Assembly (NCBI GenBank): GCA_015686845.1 | Contig: JADPRS010000002.1 | Span: forward strand, 85,644 to 149,643 | Direction of reading: 5' to 3' | Source: Lutibacter sp. B2 | GTDB taxonomy: Bacteria > Bacillota > Clostridia > Peptostreptococcales > Thermotaleaceae | Length of the DNA stretch: 64,000 nt | Shown here: positions 9,766-19,496 of the stretch, piece after piece | How positions within the stretch are numbered: the stretch's first letter is position 1 | Layout of the letters: each line of letters begins with the position of its first letter | Made by a program: the position numbers and the translations under genes | Notes under the pieces: model-generated | Databases searched by the model: none | Told to the model about the DNA's origin: nothing | The model's input: only the letters and a program-made list of their open reading frames with translations

Positions 9766-11553
9766 ATGCCTTTTGATGGTATTATGGTCTCAGCAATTAC
9801 AACTGAATTGCAAGGAAAAATACTGAATGGTAAAATCGAAAAAATTTATCAACCAGAATCAGATGAAATTAATATACTAATACGTTGTTTGGGTAAAAAA
9901 TACAAGCTTTTAATTTCTGCAAGTAGTAATCATCCACGCATTCACTTAACGGATCTACAAAAGCTTAATCCTCAATCTCCTCCTATGTTTTGTATGTTAA
10001 TGAGAAAACACTTACAGGGAGGAAAAATATTAAATATCGAACAAAAAGAATCGGAAAGAATTATTACCATTGATATTGAGAGTTATGATGAGTTAGGTTT
10101 CATAGAAACCAAACAACTTATAATAGAATTCATGGGAAGACATAGTAATATAACATTAATACAAAAAGAAAATCAAAAAATAATAGACAGTATAAAAAGA
10201 ATTTCCGCACAGATCAATAGATATAGAGAAATATTACCTGGGAAAACTTATATTTCTCCTCCTGACCAAGGAAAAGAAAACCCTAAGACCATAGATTTTG
10301 AAACATTTTGTGAAACACTAAAAAAATCTAATTCTGAATTTCCTGTTTTTAAAGGAATCTATACATCTATGCAAGGTATAAGTCCTCTTACTGCCAAAGA
10401 AGTTTGTTATAATGCTAATATTGCGGATCATATTACTTCAGAAAATATTACAGAGCAAAATTACTATGACTTATGGACTTCTTTTCAACATTTACTTTCA
10501 TCTATACAAAAAGGTGATTTTAGCCCTAATATATTAATAACAAAACAAGAAAAACAAGTAGCTGACTTTTTAGCAATCCCTTTTTATTCAACAAAAGATC
10601 TCTATGATACAATTCAGCTAGACTCTATCAGCACCTTATTAGAAGATTACTATATCAAAAGAGATTTATATGATAGGCTTAAGCAAAAATCCATAGATTT
10701 ACATAAGCTTATTTCACATACACTTACTAAGCTCTATAATAAACACAAAAAACTTAACAAAGAATTATCAACTTCTATGGATGCTCCAAAATATAAAATA
10801 TTAGGAGAATTATTAACAGCCAATCTCCACCTTGTAAAAAAGGGAGATTTAAACATAGATGTGATTAATTTTTATGATCCTTTATGTGAAAATATATGTA
10901 TTTCATTGAATAAACAATTAAGCCCTTCTCAAAATGCACAAAAATACTTTAAAAAATATAACAAATTAAAAAATGGACAAAAAGAAATTCAAAATCAATT
11001 ACAAGAAACAAGTCAAGAAATACAATATTTTGAAACGATAGCCCATACACTAGAAACTGTATCTAATTTAGGAGAAATAGAAGAAATACGAAATGAATTA
11101 ATAGAAGAAGGCTATATCAGAAAAAGAAAACGCAACAAAACAAATAAAGTCTCTACTAGTAAACCTGTCCAGTTTACTTCGTCAGATGGTTTTAATATAT
11201 TTGTTGGTAAAAATAATAAACAAAATGATTACTTAACTTTAAAATTTTCTTCTAAGAAAGATTTATGGTTTCATACAAAGAATATTCCAGGTTCTCACGT
11301 AATCATTTCAACAAAAGGATGTAATATACCTGAAAAAACCATCCTTGAAGCCGCTGAACTTGCCGCTTTTCACAGTAAAGCTAAAATGTCTAGTAATGTT
11401 GCAATCGATTATACACAAGTTAAAAATGTAAAAAAACCAAATGGCGCAAAACCAGGAATGGTCATTTATGAAAATAATAAAACAATTTATATTACGCCAC
11501 GATATAATATTCATGAAATTCTATCATCAAACAATACACCCTCAAACTTATAA
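9766..11553 (+). CDS. rqcH: Rqc2 homolog RqcH (NFACT family)
   Basis: Ribosome-quality-control factor that binds stalled 50S-peptidyl-tRNA and directs C-terminal alanine tailing of the nascent chain; members have also been annotated as fibronectin-binding proteins. NFACT-N starts MPFDGIMVSAIT, coiled coils lie at about 290-450, and NFACT-R (DUF814) has DLWFHTKNIPGSHVII (about 505-520). The ATG at 9766 is chosen because GGAGG lies 8 bases before it; the ATG at 9760 is too close to that site. It is one of only two plus-strand genes here and is convergent with pyrR. Confidence 0.95.
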   Translation: MPFDGIMVSAITTELQGKILNGKIEKIYQPESDEINILIRCLGKKYKLLISASSNHPRIHLTDLQKLNPQSPPMFCMLMRKHLQGGKILNIEQKESERIITIDIESYDELGFIETKQLIIEFMGRHSNITLIQKENQKIIDSIKRISAQINRYREILPGKTYISPPDQGKENPKTIDFETFCETLKKSNSEFPVFKGIYTSMQGISPLTAKEVCYNANIADHITSENITEQNYYDLWTSFQHLLSSIQKGDFSPNILITKQEKQVADFLAIPFYSTKDLYDTIQLDSISTLLEDYYIKRDLYDRLKQKSIDLHKLISHTLTKLYNKHKKLNKELSTSMDAPKYKILGELLTANLHLVKKGDLNIDVINFYDPLCENICISLNKQLSPSQNAQKYFKKYNKLKNGQKEIQNQLQETSQEIQYFETIAHTLETVSNLGEIEEIRNELIEEGYIRKRKRNKTNKVSTSKPVQFTSSDGFNIFVGKNNKQNDYLTLKFSSKKDLWFHTKNIPGSHVIISTKGCNIPEKTILEAAELAAFHSKAKMSSNVAIDYTQVKNVKKPNGAKPGMVIYENNKTIYITPRYNIHEILSSNNTPSNL

Positions 11554-11565
11554 ACTTGAGGGTGT
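11536..11565. terminator. Bidirectional terminator between rqcH and pyrR
   Basis: Ten-base perfect arms (ACACCCTCAA/TTGAGGGTGT) with a 10-base loop that contains the rqcH stop codon. A T-rich run follows on the plus strand; the pyrR stop is 5 bases away on the other strand. Confidence 0.75.
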
Positions 11566-11570
11566 TATTA

Positions 11571-12119
<549 letters not shown>

Positions 12120-12125
12120 TTATCT

Positions 12126-13052
12126 TTACTTTTTCCCTTCCACTATATCCAATAGTTTTGAGAAATATTTAGGAACATCTGCATTAAATTCCACATACTC
12201 CTCTTTCGTAGGATGAACAAACCCTAATGTTTGAGCATGTAACATTTGTCCTTTTAAATTAAATTTTTCCTTTTTCACCCCATATAAGGGATCTCCTACT
12301 AATGGATAATTGATGTAGGACATATGAACTCTTATTTGATGCGTTCTACCCGTTTCTAATTTCAGTTGAACATATGTATAATTTTTAAATCTTTCTAATA
12401 CCTTAAAATGAGTAATAGCCTCTTTTCCATTTTTACTAACAACCGCCATTTTCAATCTATCTATTGGATTTCTTCCAATGGGTGCACATATAGTCCCTTC
12501 ATTCTCTTTAATATTCCCATGTACGATTGCAATATATTTTCTATTACTTGTATGATTTTTTAATTGTTCTGCCAAACTTCTATGGGCTTGATCATTTTTA
12601 GCAACCATTAGCAACCCACTTGTATCCTTATCAATCCTATGTACGATTCCCGGTCTAATAACACCATTAATGGATGATAAATTTTTACAATGGAACAGTA
12701 AAGCATTTACAAGGGTACCTTTCCTATGTCCCGGTGCTGGATGAACAACCATACCTTGTGATTTATTTACAACAACTACATCTTCATCTTCATATACAAT
12801 TTCAATAGGAATATTTTCTGCTTCTACTTTCAATAGCTCAGGTTCAGGTATTTTAATTTCTATATGATCATTTACTTTTATTTTATATTTTTTTATAGTA
12901 AGTTGTTCATTATTTATATATACATTTCCTTGTTCTATAAGTTTTTGTATATAACTCCTAGACTCATTTTGTAATTGATTTGATAAATAGGCATCTACTC
13001 TTTTTCCTTCATCTTTTTCTTCTACTAACAATTTTTCTATATCCAATAGCAC
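12126..13052 (-). CDS. RluA/RluD-family rRNA pseudouridine synthase
   Basis: Converts uridines of 23S rRNA to pseudouridine. The N-terminal S4 domain (about 14-75) is followed by the catalytic domain with HRIDKDTSGLLM (about 138-149, catalytic Asp) and the GRTHQIRVHM motif (about 241). The start codon is GTG with AAGGGAAGA before it, within 10 bases of the lspA stop. The exact target uridines cannot be read from the sequence. Confidence 0.93.
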   Translation of the reverse strand: MLLDIEKLLVEEKDEGKRVDAYLSNQLQNESRSYIQKLIEQGNVYINNEQLTIKKYKIKVNDHIEIKIPEPELLKVEAENIPIEIVYEDEDVVVVNKSQGMVVHPAPGHRKGTLVNALLFHCKNLSSINGVIRPGIVHRIDKDTSGLLMVAKNDQAHRSLAEQLKNHTSNRKYIAIVHGNIKENEGTICAPIGRNPIDRLKMAVVSKNGKEAITHFKVLERFKNYTYVQLKLETGRTHQIRVHMSYINYPLVGDPLYGVKKEKFNLKGQMLHAQTLGFVHPTKEEYVEFNADVPKYFSKLLDIVEGKK

Positions 13053-13061
13053 TCTTCCCTT

Positions 13062-13502
13062 CTACTCATTGACCGTATCAATCTTAATTAGATAATAGGC
13101 TAAAAGTAAAGCACCTATTACAATACTAATATCTGCTATATTAAATACGGGCCAAATTCTAAAATCAAAAAAATCAATCACATATCCTACCCTTACTCTA
13201 TCAATGAAATTTCCAATGGCTCCTCCAACAATTAAACTAAGGCTATAAAAAACAACCTTATGCATATTCTTGTATTTGAAAGAAAATCCAACTATTCCTG
13301 TAATCACTACTATTGTCATAACTATAAAAAACAACTGTTTATGTTGCATTATTCCAAAAGCTGCTCCAACGTTTCTAACATAAGTAAGATGAAAAACATT
13401 TTTTATAATAGGAATAGATATCAATGTTGAAAGTTTTGTTTGAGCAAGGTATTTTGTAAATTGATCACACATTACTATAACGAATACCAATACATAATTC
13501 AT
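13062..13502 (-). CDS. lspA: Lipoprotein signal peptidase (signal peptidase II)
   Basis: Membrane aspartyl protease that cleaves prolipoproteins after lipidation by Lgt (lgt is at 51124). Four hydrophobic segments are present. The catalytic aspartates are Asp101 (GNFIDRVR) and Asp124 (FNIADISIV), and NVGAAFG (44-50) is conserved. 146 residues is normal. An extended -10 box (TGTTATAAT) lies about 35-45 bases upstream, so the lspA-rluD-pyrR unit probably starts here, after the terminator of the preceding gene. Confidence 0.95.
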   Translation of the reverse strand: MNYVLVFVIVMCDQFTKYLAQTKLSTLISIPIIKNVFHLTYVRNVGAAFGIMQHKQLFFIVMTIVVITGIVGFSFKYKNMHKVVFYSLSLIVGGAIGNFIDRVRVGYVIDFFDFRIWPVFNIADISIVIGALLLAYYLIKIDTVNE

Positions 13503-13568
13503 ATCTATACTACACCTCCCAAATATATGTATATATGATTATAACACACCTTAGTGGCATTTATTATA

Positions 13569-13595
13569 AAAAAGTGAAGCATTGCTTCACTTTTT
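13569..13595 (-). terminator. Terminator after the yteA-type gene
   Basis: Twelve-base perfect arms (AAAAAGTGAAGC/GCTTCACTTTTT) with a 3-base loop, adjacent to the stop at 13597 and ending in a T-tract. Confidence 0.88.
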
Positions 13596-13596
13596 A

Positions 13597-14235
13597 TTAA
13601 TCCTTATCTACTTCTACTACATGAAAAGAATCCTCCAGAAACTCCGTCTCTTTTATTGTATTTGAAACATTTCCATCATACATATTATTGTCATACCAAT
13701 CTAAAGCCATATGATTTTCATGTGTCTTATTAAAACTTGTAACGGACTGTAGCGCATCTTCACCGTCAAACCCATTATAATTTTCATTTTTGTCCAAAAA
13801 AGTTCTTCCAAATGGATTCGCTAAAACCTGTTCCTCAATTGGCCTTGTTTTATTTATTTCATCTAAAGGAATTTCCTCTTTTTTCTCACAATTAATACAT
13901 AATTTAGATATAGGTAATATTTCCAATCTTTCTTCAGATATTTCTTTTCCGCATAACTCACAGATGCCATAGTTTCCATTTTCCATTCTATCCAACACAT
14001 CATCTATTTTCCTAATATATACATCTTCACTATTTTTCAAACACATATTCATTTCCATTTCAAACATTTCTGTTCCTATATCTGCTGGATGGTTATCATA
14101 TACAGATAACTCACTAAAATAGTTTTGCATAGAGGAATTGGGTTCATTCTCATTCATACTCTTCAATGTTTTTTGTGTATTTATTTTTTCTTTTAATAAC
14201 ATATTTTTAAAGTGATTTATTTTTTCTTTATTCAA
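13597..14235 (-). CDS. YteA-type TraR/DksA zinc-finger sporulation protein
   Basis: Member of the YteA branch of DksA/TraR-like zinc-finger proteins found in spore formers. The 212-residue protein has a helical N-terminal part, then the four-cysteine finger CELCGKEIS...LCINC (about 96-118), and a long acidic C-terminal extension typical of this branch and absent from true DksA. It follows the DUF5665 gene by 14 bases and is closed by a strong terminator. The precise role is not established; action on RNA polymerase is inferred from the family. Confidence 0.85.
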   Translation of the reverse strand: MNKEKINHFKNMLLKEKINTQKTLKSMNENEPNSSMQNYFSELSVYDNHPADIGTEMFEMEMNMCLKNSEDVYIRKIDDVLDRMENGNYGICELCGKEISEERLEILPISKLCINCEKKEEIPLDEINKTRPIEEQVLANPFGRTFLDKNENYNGFDGEDALQSVTSFNKTHENHMALDWYDNNMYDGNVSNTIKETEFLEDSFHVVEVDKD

Positions 14236-14249
14236 AGGATATTCCTCCT

Positions 14250-14546
14250 TTATTTATAATTCTCAATAATTTCTATTAAACGAGCAATGTGTTTTCCAAT
14301 TAATGGTAAGTCAACAATTTGATTTAGTATATAGAAAAAAATCGCAGCTAATATTGTTAATCCTATAGCCGTTCCTAGCCCCCTAGCAAGACCTATCATA
14401 AAATTAACATACAAAAGTTTCATTGGTTTATCTAACATATCTACATACTCTGATATTCTTGTCTTTTCTAAATCTCTCATTAAATTTGTTAATTTTTTTT
14501 CTATATTTATTAAATTCTTTTCTCTCATTATTATATCCTCATTCAT
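14250..14546 (-). CDS. DUF5665 small membrane protein
   Basis: 98 residues with an N-terminal amphipathic or coiled-coil stretch (about 1-45) and one or two hydrophobic segments (about 49-80) containing the glycine-rich sequence FMIGLARGLGTAIGLT. This is the pattern of the DUF5665 family, whose function is unknown. It lies just upstream of the yteA-type gene and is separated from mtnN by a terminator, so the two small genes form their own unit. Confidence 0.75.
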   Translation of the reverse strand: MNEDIIMREKNLINIEKKLTNLMRDLEKTRISEYVDMLDKPMKLLYVNFMIGLARGLGTAIGLTILAAIFFYILNQIVDLPLIGKHIARLIEIIENYK

Positions 14547-14619
14547 CTTATAATATTTTAATATTTTCTAACGCAAGTCTTTTTATTTTATTCTTGTTAT
14601 GTCCTAGTTTTCCTTTAAT

Positions 14620-14662
14620 TATTCAAAAAAACCTATGAACTTATCATAGGTTTTTTTGAATA
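14620..14662 (-). terminator. Terminator after mtnN
   Basis: Nineteen-base perfect inverted repeat (14620-14638 and 14644-14662) with the core ACCTATGA/TCATAGGT and a run of seven T on the distal arm, 11 bases beyond the mtnN stop. Confidence 0.9.
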
Positions 14663-14672
14663 TAAATATATT

Positions 14673-15365
14673 TTATAAATTTTTAATTATTTTTTGCACC
14701 ATTTCCATAGAATTTTTTGCTGCATGTTCTACAAACTCATTATAGTTCATATGAGCACTTCCATCTGCCTTGTCAGACATAGATCTTATGATTACAAATG
14801 GAATATCATTCATAAAACAGGTATGTCCAATAGCTGCGCCTTCCATTTCTGCACAATATCCTTTAAACTCATTCCACAAAAGATCTTTTTTCTCTTTAGA
14901 TGCAATAAAAATATCACCAGATACGATTCTTCCTACTTTTGTATTATGACTTGCATTTTCACTAGCCTTGACAGCTAACTCTATTAATTGCTCACTAGCC
15001 TTAAATATGGACGTATCCATTCGAGGAATTTCTCCTAACTTATATCCAAAACCAGTTGCATCAAAATCATGCTCCACTAAATCAGTAGAGATTACAATAT
15101 CTCCTACTTCTAATTCATCATGAATTGCTCCAGCTACGCCTGTATTAATGATTGCATCTACATTAAATTCATTCATTAATATTTGAGAACAAATAGCAGC
15201 ATTTACTTTCCCTATACCACTTCTAACTAGCACAACATCTTTTTCGCAAAATACACCTTCAAAAAAAATCATTCCTGCAATCTTTTTTTCACTATGTATT
15301 TGCATTTTTTCTTTCATAATTATAATTTCTTCATCCATTGCTCCTATTATACCAATTTTATTCAT
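14673..15365 (-). CDS. mtnN: 5'-methylthioadenosine/S-adenosylhomocysteine nucleosidase
   Basis: Hydrolyses MTA and SAH to adenine plus thioribose or ribosyl-homocysteine, recycling by-products of methyltransferases and polyamine synthesis. It starts MNKIGIIGAMDEEI and has the purine-binding VSGDIF (about 148) and the EMEGAAIGH motif (about 172). The conserved SMSDKAD (about 195) carries the catalytic Asp. 230 residues is typical. It follows divIVA by 12 bases, where other clostridia commonly carry ileS; the link with division genes is probably only shared transcription. Confidence 0.94.
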   Translation of the reverse strand: MNKIGIIGAMDEEIIIMKEKMQIHSEKKIAGMIFFEGVFCEKDVVLVRSGIGKVNAAICSQILMNEFNVDAIINTGVAGAIHDELEVGDIVISTDLVEHDFDATGFGYKLGEIPRMDTSIFKASEQLIELAVKASENASHNTKVGRIVSGDIFIASKEKKDLLWNEFKGYCAEMEGAAIGHTCFMNDIPFVIIRSMSDKADGSAHMNYNEFVEHAAKNSMEMVQKIIKNL

Positions 15366-15377
15366 GACAATTGCCTC

Positions 15378-15827
15378 CTATATTTCTTCATCTTTATCAT
15401 ATATAGACTCAAGCTGAGCTTCTAACAATGTTTTAAATCTTGTTTTAAATATATGCATTTGTTTCTTTACTTCTTCATACTCTCTTTGAATTCTATATAC
15501 TTGGTTATTTGCACTCTCAATTATTTTAATTCCTTTTGCTTCTGCTTCTACTATAATAAATTCAGCCTGCTTTTGTGCATTTTTTGCAACCTCTTCAGCT
15601 GTACTCTGTGCAATTACCAAGGTATTATTTAAAGTTCTTTCTAAAACTTTATACTTTTCTATCTGTTCATTTAATATATCCATCTTATCTTTCAAATCAT
15701 TTTTTTCTTTAAATATTTTTTCATAATCCACAATTACTTCATCTAAAAACGCATCTACTTCACTTTCTTTATAACCTCTCATAGATTTTTTAAATTCTTT
15801 ATTTTGTATATCAAGTGGTGTAATCAT
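15378..15827 (-). CDS. divIVA: DivIVA-family septum/pole protein
   Basis: Coiled-coil protein that marks negatively curved membrane at the septum and poles. The N-terminal membrane-binding domain is clear (ITPLDIQNKEFKKSMRGY, 2-19, then SEVDAFLDEV), followed by a long coiled coil to the end. 149 residues is typical for clostridial members. Placement after ylmH, yggT and sepF is the standard ylm cluster. Confidence 0.93.
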   Translation of the reverse strand: MITPLDIQNKEFKKSMRGYKESEVDAFLDEVIVDYEKIFKEKNDLKDKMDILNEQIEKYKVLERTLNNTLVIAQSTAEEVAKNAQKQAEFIIVEAEAKGIKIIESANNQVYRIQREYEEVKKQMHIFKTRFKTLLEAQLESIYDKDEEI

Positions 15828-15840
15828 TATATCCTCTCCC

Positions 15841-16629
15841 CTAAAGCATTCTTTTGATAGTCACTTTGATTCTATCTTTTTTTGTTTTATCTCCGATATG
15901 CTCTACAATAATCCGCCCGCTTCCCCTCAAAGATATAATATCCTGTTTTGAAATCATATGCGAAGACTGTTGTACTGTCTTAAAGTTCACCTTTACTTTT
16001 TCATTATTTATAGATCTACTTATTATATTTCTAGATACAGAAAAACCAGCTGATGCCATTGTATCTAACCTCAAAGAGGCTACTGTTGTCTGAATTATTT
16101 TAAACTCTTCTTCTTTCTCAATTAAATCTTTACAATCCATATCTTCAACAATAACCTTGTATTTTGAAACCTTATCTAAATTCAAACGAATATATTCACC
16201 TAACTCCTTATAAACAACCAGATTAATGACTCCATCATTGATCAAAAGATCTCCAATTTTTTCTCTTTTCAAACCGAGTCCTAATATGGCTCCTAAGAAA
16301 TCTCTATGTGTTACGTCCTTTTTAGTAAAATTCCCATGAATCTTTAAGGCTCCTATGGGCTTATCCTTTTCTTCAAATGAAAATATAGATGGGCAAACCA
16401 TAATGATCTTTCTTTCTGCCTCTTTATAACCGCCAAATACACCATAGTTTAAATCACTAATCTGATCTAATACAGAACTACATAGTGATATTTCATAGGG
16501 ATCATAAAAATCTGTAGAACACACCATATAATTCTTTAGGGCTTTTTCTACTTTATTTAAAGTCTTCATAACAATTTGTCTATCTTGACGATCCTTTATA
16601 TGTCTAATTAACTTTTCTTTATCTATCAA
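15841..16629 (-). CDS. ylmH: YlmH-type S4-domain RNA-binding protein
   Basis: Cytoplasmic RNA-binding protein; Bacillus YlmH has been linked to ribosome quality control as well as to the division cluster. The first two thirds form the YlmH-specific domain (YGVFGGYKEAERKI, about 79-92; GAILGLGLKREKIGD, about 128-142). The C-terminal S4 domain has RLDTMASAGFSVSRN (about 187-201). 262 residues is the family length. Notably rqcH, a partner in the same rescue pathway, is also in this window. Confidence 0.92.
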   Translation of the reverse strand: MIDKEKLIRHIKDRQDRQIVMKTLNKVEKALKNYMVCSTDFYDPYEISLCSSVLDQISDLNYGVFGGYKEAERKIIMVCPSIFSFEEKDKPIGALKIHGNFTKKDVTHRDFLGAILGLGLKREKIGDLLINDGVINLVVYKELGEYIRLNLDKVSKYKVIVEDMDCKDLIEKEEEFKIIQTTVASLRLDTMASAGFSVSRNIISRSINNEKVKVNFKTVQQSSHMISKQDIISLRGSGRIIVEHIGDKTKKDRIKVTIKRML

Positions 16630-16642
16630 AATATCCTACTTT

Positions 16643-16906
16643 CTATAACATACTATATATAAAATTTCTAATAACATCTAATGCTAATACGGCAAGAATA
16701 GGTGAAAAATCTATCATTCCTCCACCTAATCCAATCTTCAATAATAAATTTCTAAAAGGCAATAGTATTGGCTCAGTTAATTGATACACAATTCTATTCA
16801 CAGTTGAATATGTATTTTGACTTAACCATGATAATACAATTCTTGCTATAATTAAGAAGTTCAATACTCTAAAAAAATAATCAATAGATTCTTTCATAAT
16901 CCACAT
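16643..16906 (-). CDS. YggT-family membrane protein
   Basis: Small membrane protein of 87 residues with two hydrophobic segments (about 8-25 and 65-82) and the conserved loop YQLTEPILLPFRNLL (about 41-55) of the YGGT family. It lies between sepF and ylmH with short gaps, as in most Firmicutes; a role in membrane or division organisation is inferred from context only. Confidence 0.9.
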   Translation of the reverse strand: MWIMKESIDYFFRVLNFLIIARIVLSWLSQNTYSTVNRIVYQLTEPILLPFRNLLLKIGLGGGMIDFSPILAVLALDVIRNFIYSML

Positions 16907-16930
16907 TTTTTCACCACCAAAACATTATTT

Positions 16931-17365
16931 TTACCATGTAAATATGCCTTTATTGTCCACTCCATTTGGTGCATTTCCAGCAATATCTACATTGTTAGGT
17001 GCTAAAACAAATATTCCTTGAGAAACTTTTTTAATATTTCCATCCAACGCATATATGGCACCATTTAAGAAATCAAATATTTTTCTAGCTACTTCTGGAT
17101 CTAATTTTTCTAAATTAATAATTACTGCTTTTCTATTTTTTAAACTATCTACAATTTTAGGGGTTTCTTCAAAATCAATAGGCTCATATACCACTACCTT
17201 CATTTGTGGATTTGTATGAATATTAACAACTTTATTCTTTTTATTATTCACAGGTATCATCTCAGGATCTGGTTCCTGAAATTCTTCTTGTTTTTCATAA
17301 TCTTCCTCTTCATACTCATCTAAACCCATAAAATATTTAACTTTGTCCGCAAATTTACCTGCCAT
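16931..17365 (-). CDS. sepF: Cell division protein SepF
   Basis: Binds the FtsZ C-terminus and the membrane, and aligns the Z-ring. The N-terminus MAGKFADKVKYFMGL is the amphipathic membrane anchor, a variable acidic linker follows, and the C-terminal domain (about 62-138) has the conserved VIINLEKLDPEVARKIFDF and FVLAPNNVDI. 144 residues is typical. Its partner ftsZ is at 33644. Confidence 0.95.
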   Translation of the reverse strand: MAGKFADKVKYFMGLDEYEEEDYEKQEEFQEPDPEMIPVNNKKNKVVNIHTNPQMKVVVYEPIDFEETPKIVDSLKNRKAVIINLEKLDPEVARKIFDFLNGAIYALDGNIKKVSQGIFVLAPNNVDIAGNAPNGVDNKGIFTW

Positions 17366-17377
17366 AATATTTCCTCC

Positions 17378-18070
17378 TTATTTCGTATAATTTCTATAAC
17401 CAAAAATACCAGTTCCAACTCGAATTAAATTAGAACCTTCTTCAATTGCAATCTTATAATCATTCGTCATACCCATGGATAAATACTTCATTTCTACATT
17501 GGATAAATTTTTACCTTTTATTTCTTCAAACATTTCTTTTAATCTTTTAAAGTACTTCCTTACATTTTCTACATCTTCATCAAATGGAGCAACCGTCATT
17601 AAACCCTTAACTCTAATATTTTCAAGTGATTGTATCTCATTTAAAAACGAATATACCTCTTCACAGGAAAGTCCAAACTTAGTAGATTCGTTTGCTACAT
17701 TCACTTGAACTAACGTATCCATGATTAGATCATGTGATTTTGCTCTCTTATCAATTTCTTTAGCTAGACTTAATCTATCCAAAGAATGTATTAACTTAAC
17801 TTTGTCAATTATATATTTAACTTTATTCGTTTGCAAATGTCCAATCATATGTATATTAACTGGACTTAATTCTTGATGCTTGTCCATAATTTCTTGTACT
17901 TTATTTTCTCCAATATCTTCAACCTCTTCAATAGCAATATTTATTCTATTCGTATCTATGGTTTTACTAACTACTATTAGTGTAACTTCTTTAGGATCTC
18001 TTCCTACCTTATTACAAGCTTCTTTAATTTCATTTTTAGTGTATTCTATATTTTCTTTAATCCTTATCAT
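17378..18070 (-). CDS. YggS-family PLP homeostasis protein
   Basis: Pyridoxal-phosphate-binding, TIM-barrel protein without known catalysis that controls PLP and amino-acid balance. PLP lysine region LIVVSKTIDTNRI (about 30-42, Lys at SK), IGENKVQE (about 53), HMIGHLQTNK (about 74) and SMGMTNDY (about 198) are all present. 230 residues is usual. It is 12 bases upstream of sepF. Confidence 0.94.
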   Translation of the reverse strand: MIRIKENIEYTKNEIKEACNKVGRDPKEVTLIVVSKTIDTNRINIAIEEVEDIGENKVQEIMDKHQELSPVNIHMIGHLQTNKVKYIIDKVKLIHSLDRLSLAKEIDKRAKSHDLIMDTLVQVNVANESTKFGLSCEEVYSFLNEIQSLENIRVKGLMTVAPFDEDVENVRKYFKRLKEMFEEIKGKNLSNVEMKYLSMGMTNDYKIAIEEGSNLIRVGTGIFGYRNYTK

Positions 18071-18092
18071 TTTCTTCGTTCCCTTCTGTCCC

Positions 18093-19283
18093 TTAATATA
18101 TCATTTCTCCTTGTTCCACTTTTGATGCTCGTCTTACCATTTCATCGTATAATTTTACAGTACTGACTGCTTTTACTTCATCGCCATCTTTTTCATAATA
18201 AACATTACTTTGAATAATGGCATACTTATCATCATATCCAATAATTTTTATAGGTTTAAAAATTGCATGTCTATTAATATCTAATACATACACCCCAACT
18301 TGTTTATCTTTTCTTTCTACAATACTATCTTTATAAATTTTTAATCCTTCATAATTTACAACGACTACGTCTAAATTAATATTTCTTGATTTATAAAAAT
18401 CATCCGCATTTTGTTGTATCTTAAAGACCACCAAAGTATCTTTTTCATTTTTTATGATTTTATGTATTTCTCCTTCTACTTTTTCATCTTTAAGATTAAA
18501 AATTACATTTTTTCCAACCTTATAATTTATTACATTATCATTATCTATCCAAGTAATAATATACCACAAATTATTATTTACTATTTTAAATAAGGGCTGA
18601 TTTATTATTGCCTTATCTGTTTTCAAATCAGTCATATTATATTCTAACTTTTTTAATTTGTCATGTTCTATACTTAAAATAGTTGTTGGCGTTAATACAT
18701 TTTCATATCCATCAATACAATAGCTTATAATTCCAGAAATAGGACTGATCATTTCCTCAATTCCATTATTAATTTTTTGCTCTAACTGAACTTGTTCCTT
18801 TTTTAATGACTCTAAATTTCTTTCTCCAAAACTTTCATCCCCATACATAATCCTTTTTTTTTCTAATTTTAAATTCAATTCATTTTTCAGTTGGATGATT
18901 CCTAATATATTTCCATTTTTTTTAGTGCCATTGATTTCGCCTATTATTTCATCAATATCATACTCAATTTTTTGTATATCATTTTGAAAAAGTGCGTCTT
19001 TATTTTGATTTAGATTCTCTATTCTTTGTGTAATAACTTCAAATTTTCTTTTCGTATTTTCTTCCACGATATCCTTAGCTATCTCTACTACTTTATGTCC
19101 TTTTTCTACTTTTTCTCCTTCTTGTACAAAATAGCTAACATTACCTTCTATGTTTGTTTTAACTAATCTTTCGTTCCTTATTATATAACAATTTAAATTA
19201 TCTACAATTTGAATATTTCCATATTTTACAATGCTGGTTTCATTAGTAGGTGAAAAAATCCACGGCATTAATTTTATAATCAT
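18093..19283 (-). CDS. HlyD-like membrane-fusion protein of the ylm cluster
   Basis: Membrane-anchored periplasmic-adaptor-like protein with a lipoyl-type half motif (NVSYFVQEGEKVEKGHKVVEIA, about 46-67), a central coiled coil (about 70-170) and a C-terminal barrel region. Function unknown; the family often sits beside yggS in clostridia. The ATG at 19283 is the first normal start, but it has no ribosome site and falls inside the transmembrane segment. The frame stays open upstream and encodes SKRKKNKKFRVRYFVFGIII, a proper basic-plus-hydrophobic anchor. A GGAGAGGAGGA site lies before two in-frame ATT codons (19353-19355 and 19350-19352), so the true start may be a rare ATT near 19355. Confidence 0.8.
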   Translation of the reverse strand: MIIKLMPWIFSPTNETSIVKYGNIQIVDNLNCYIIRNERLVKTNIEGNVSYFVQEGEKVEKGHKVVEIAKDIVEENTKRKFEVITQRIENLNQNKDALFQNDIQKIEYDIDEIIGEINGTKKNGNILGIIQLKNELNLKLEKKRIMYGDESFGERNLESLKKEQVQLEQKINNGIEEMISPISGIISYCIDGYENVLTPTTILSIEHDKLKKLEYNMTDLKTDKAIINQPLFKIVNNNLWYIITWIDNDNVINYKVGKNVIFNLKDEKVEGEIHKIIKNEKDTLVVFKIQQNADDFYKSRNINLDVVVVNYEGLKIYKDSIVERKDKQVGVYVLDINRHAIFKPIKIIGYDDKYAIIQSNVYYEKDGDEVKAVSTVKLYDEMVRRASKVEQGEMIY

Positions 19284-19448
19284 ATAAGCTATAATGATCC
19301 CAAATACAAAGTATCTAACTCTAAATTTTTTATTTTTTTTTCGTTTTGAAATAATCTCTTTAGTCCTCCTCTCCAGTGTCCATTAACTTAAAACCATATT
19401 ATATTTATTATTCTTCATATAAATTTATTTTCCTTCAGACTAATGGAC

Positions 19449-19496
19449 TATTTTGTTTTATTTTTTTATATACTTATAAAAAAATAAAACAAAATA
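19449..19496. repeat. 22-base perfect AT-rich inverted repeat
   Basis: Arms 19449-19470 and 19475-19496 are perfectly complementary with a 4-base loop and only two G/C bases per arm-pair position. It directly follows the terminator of the tRNA-like unit and may be a second, back-up terminator for transcription in either direction. Confidence 0.75.
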
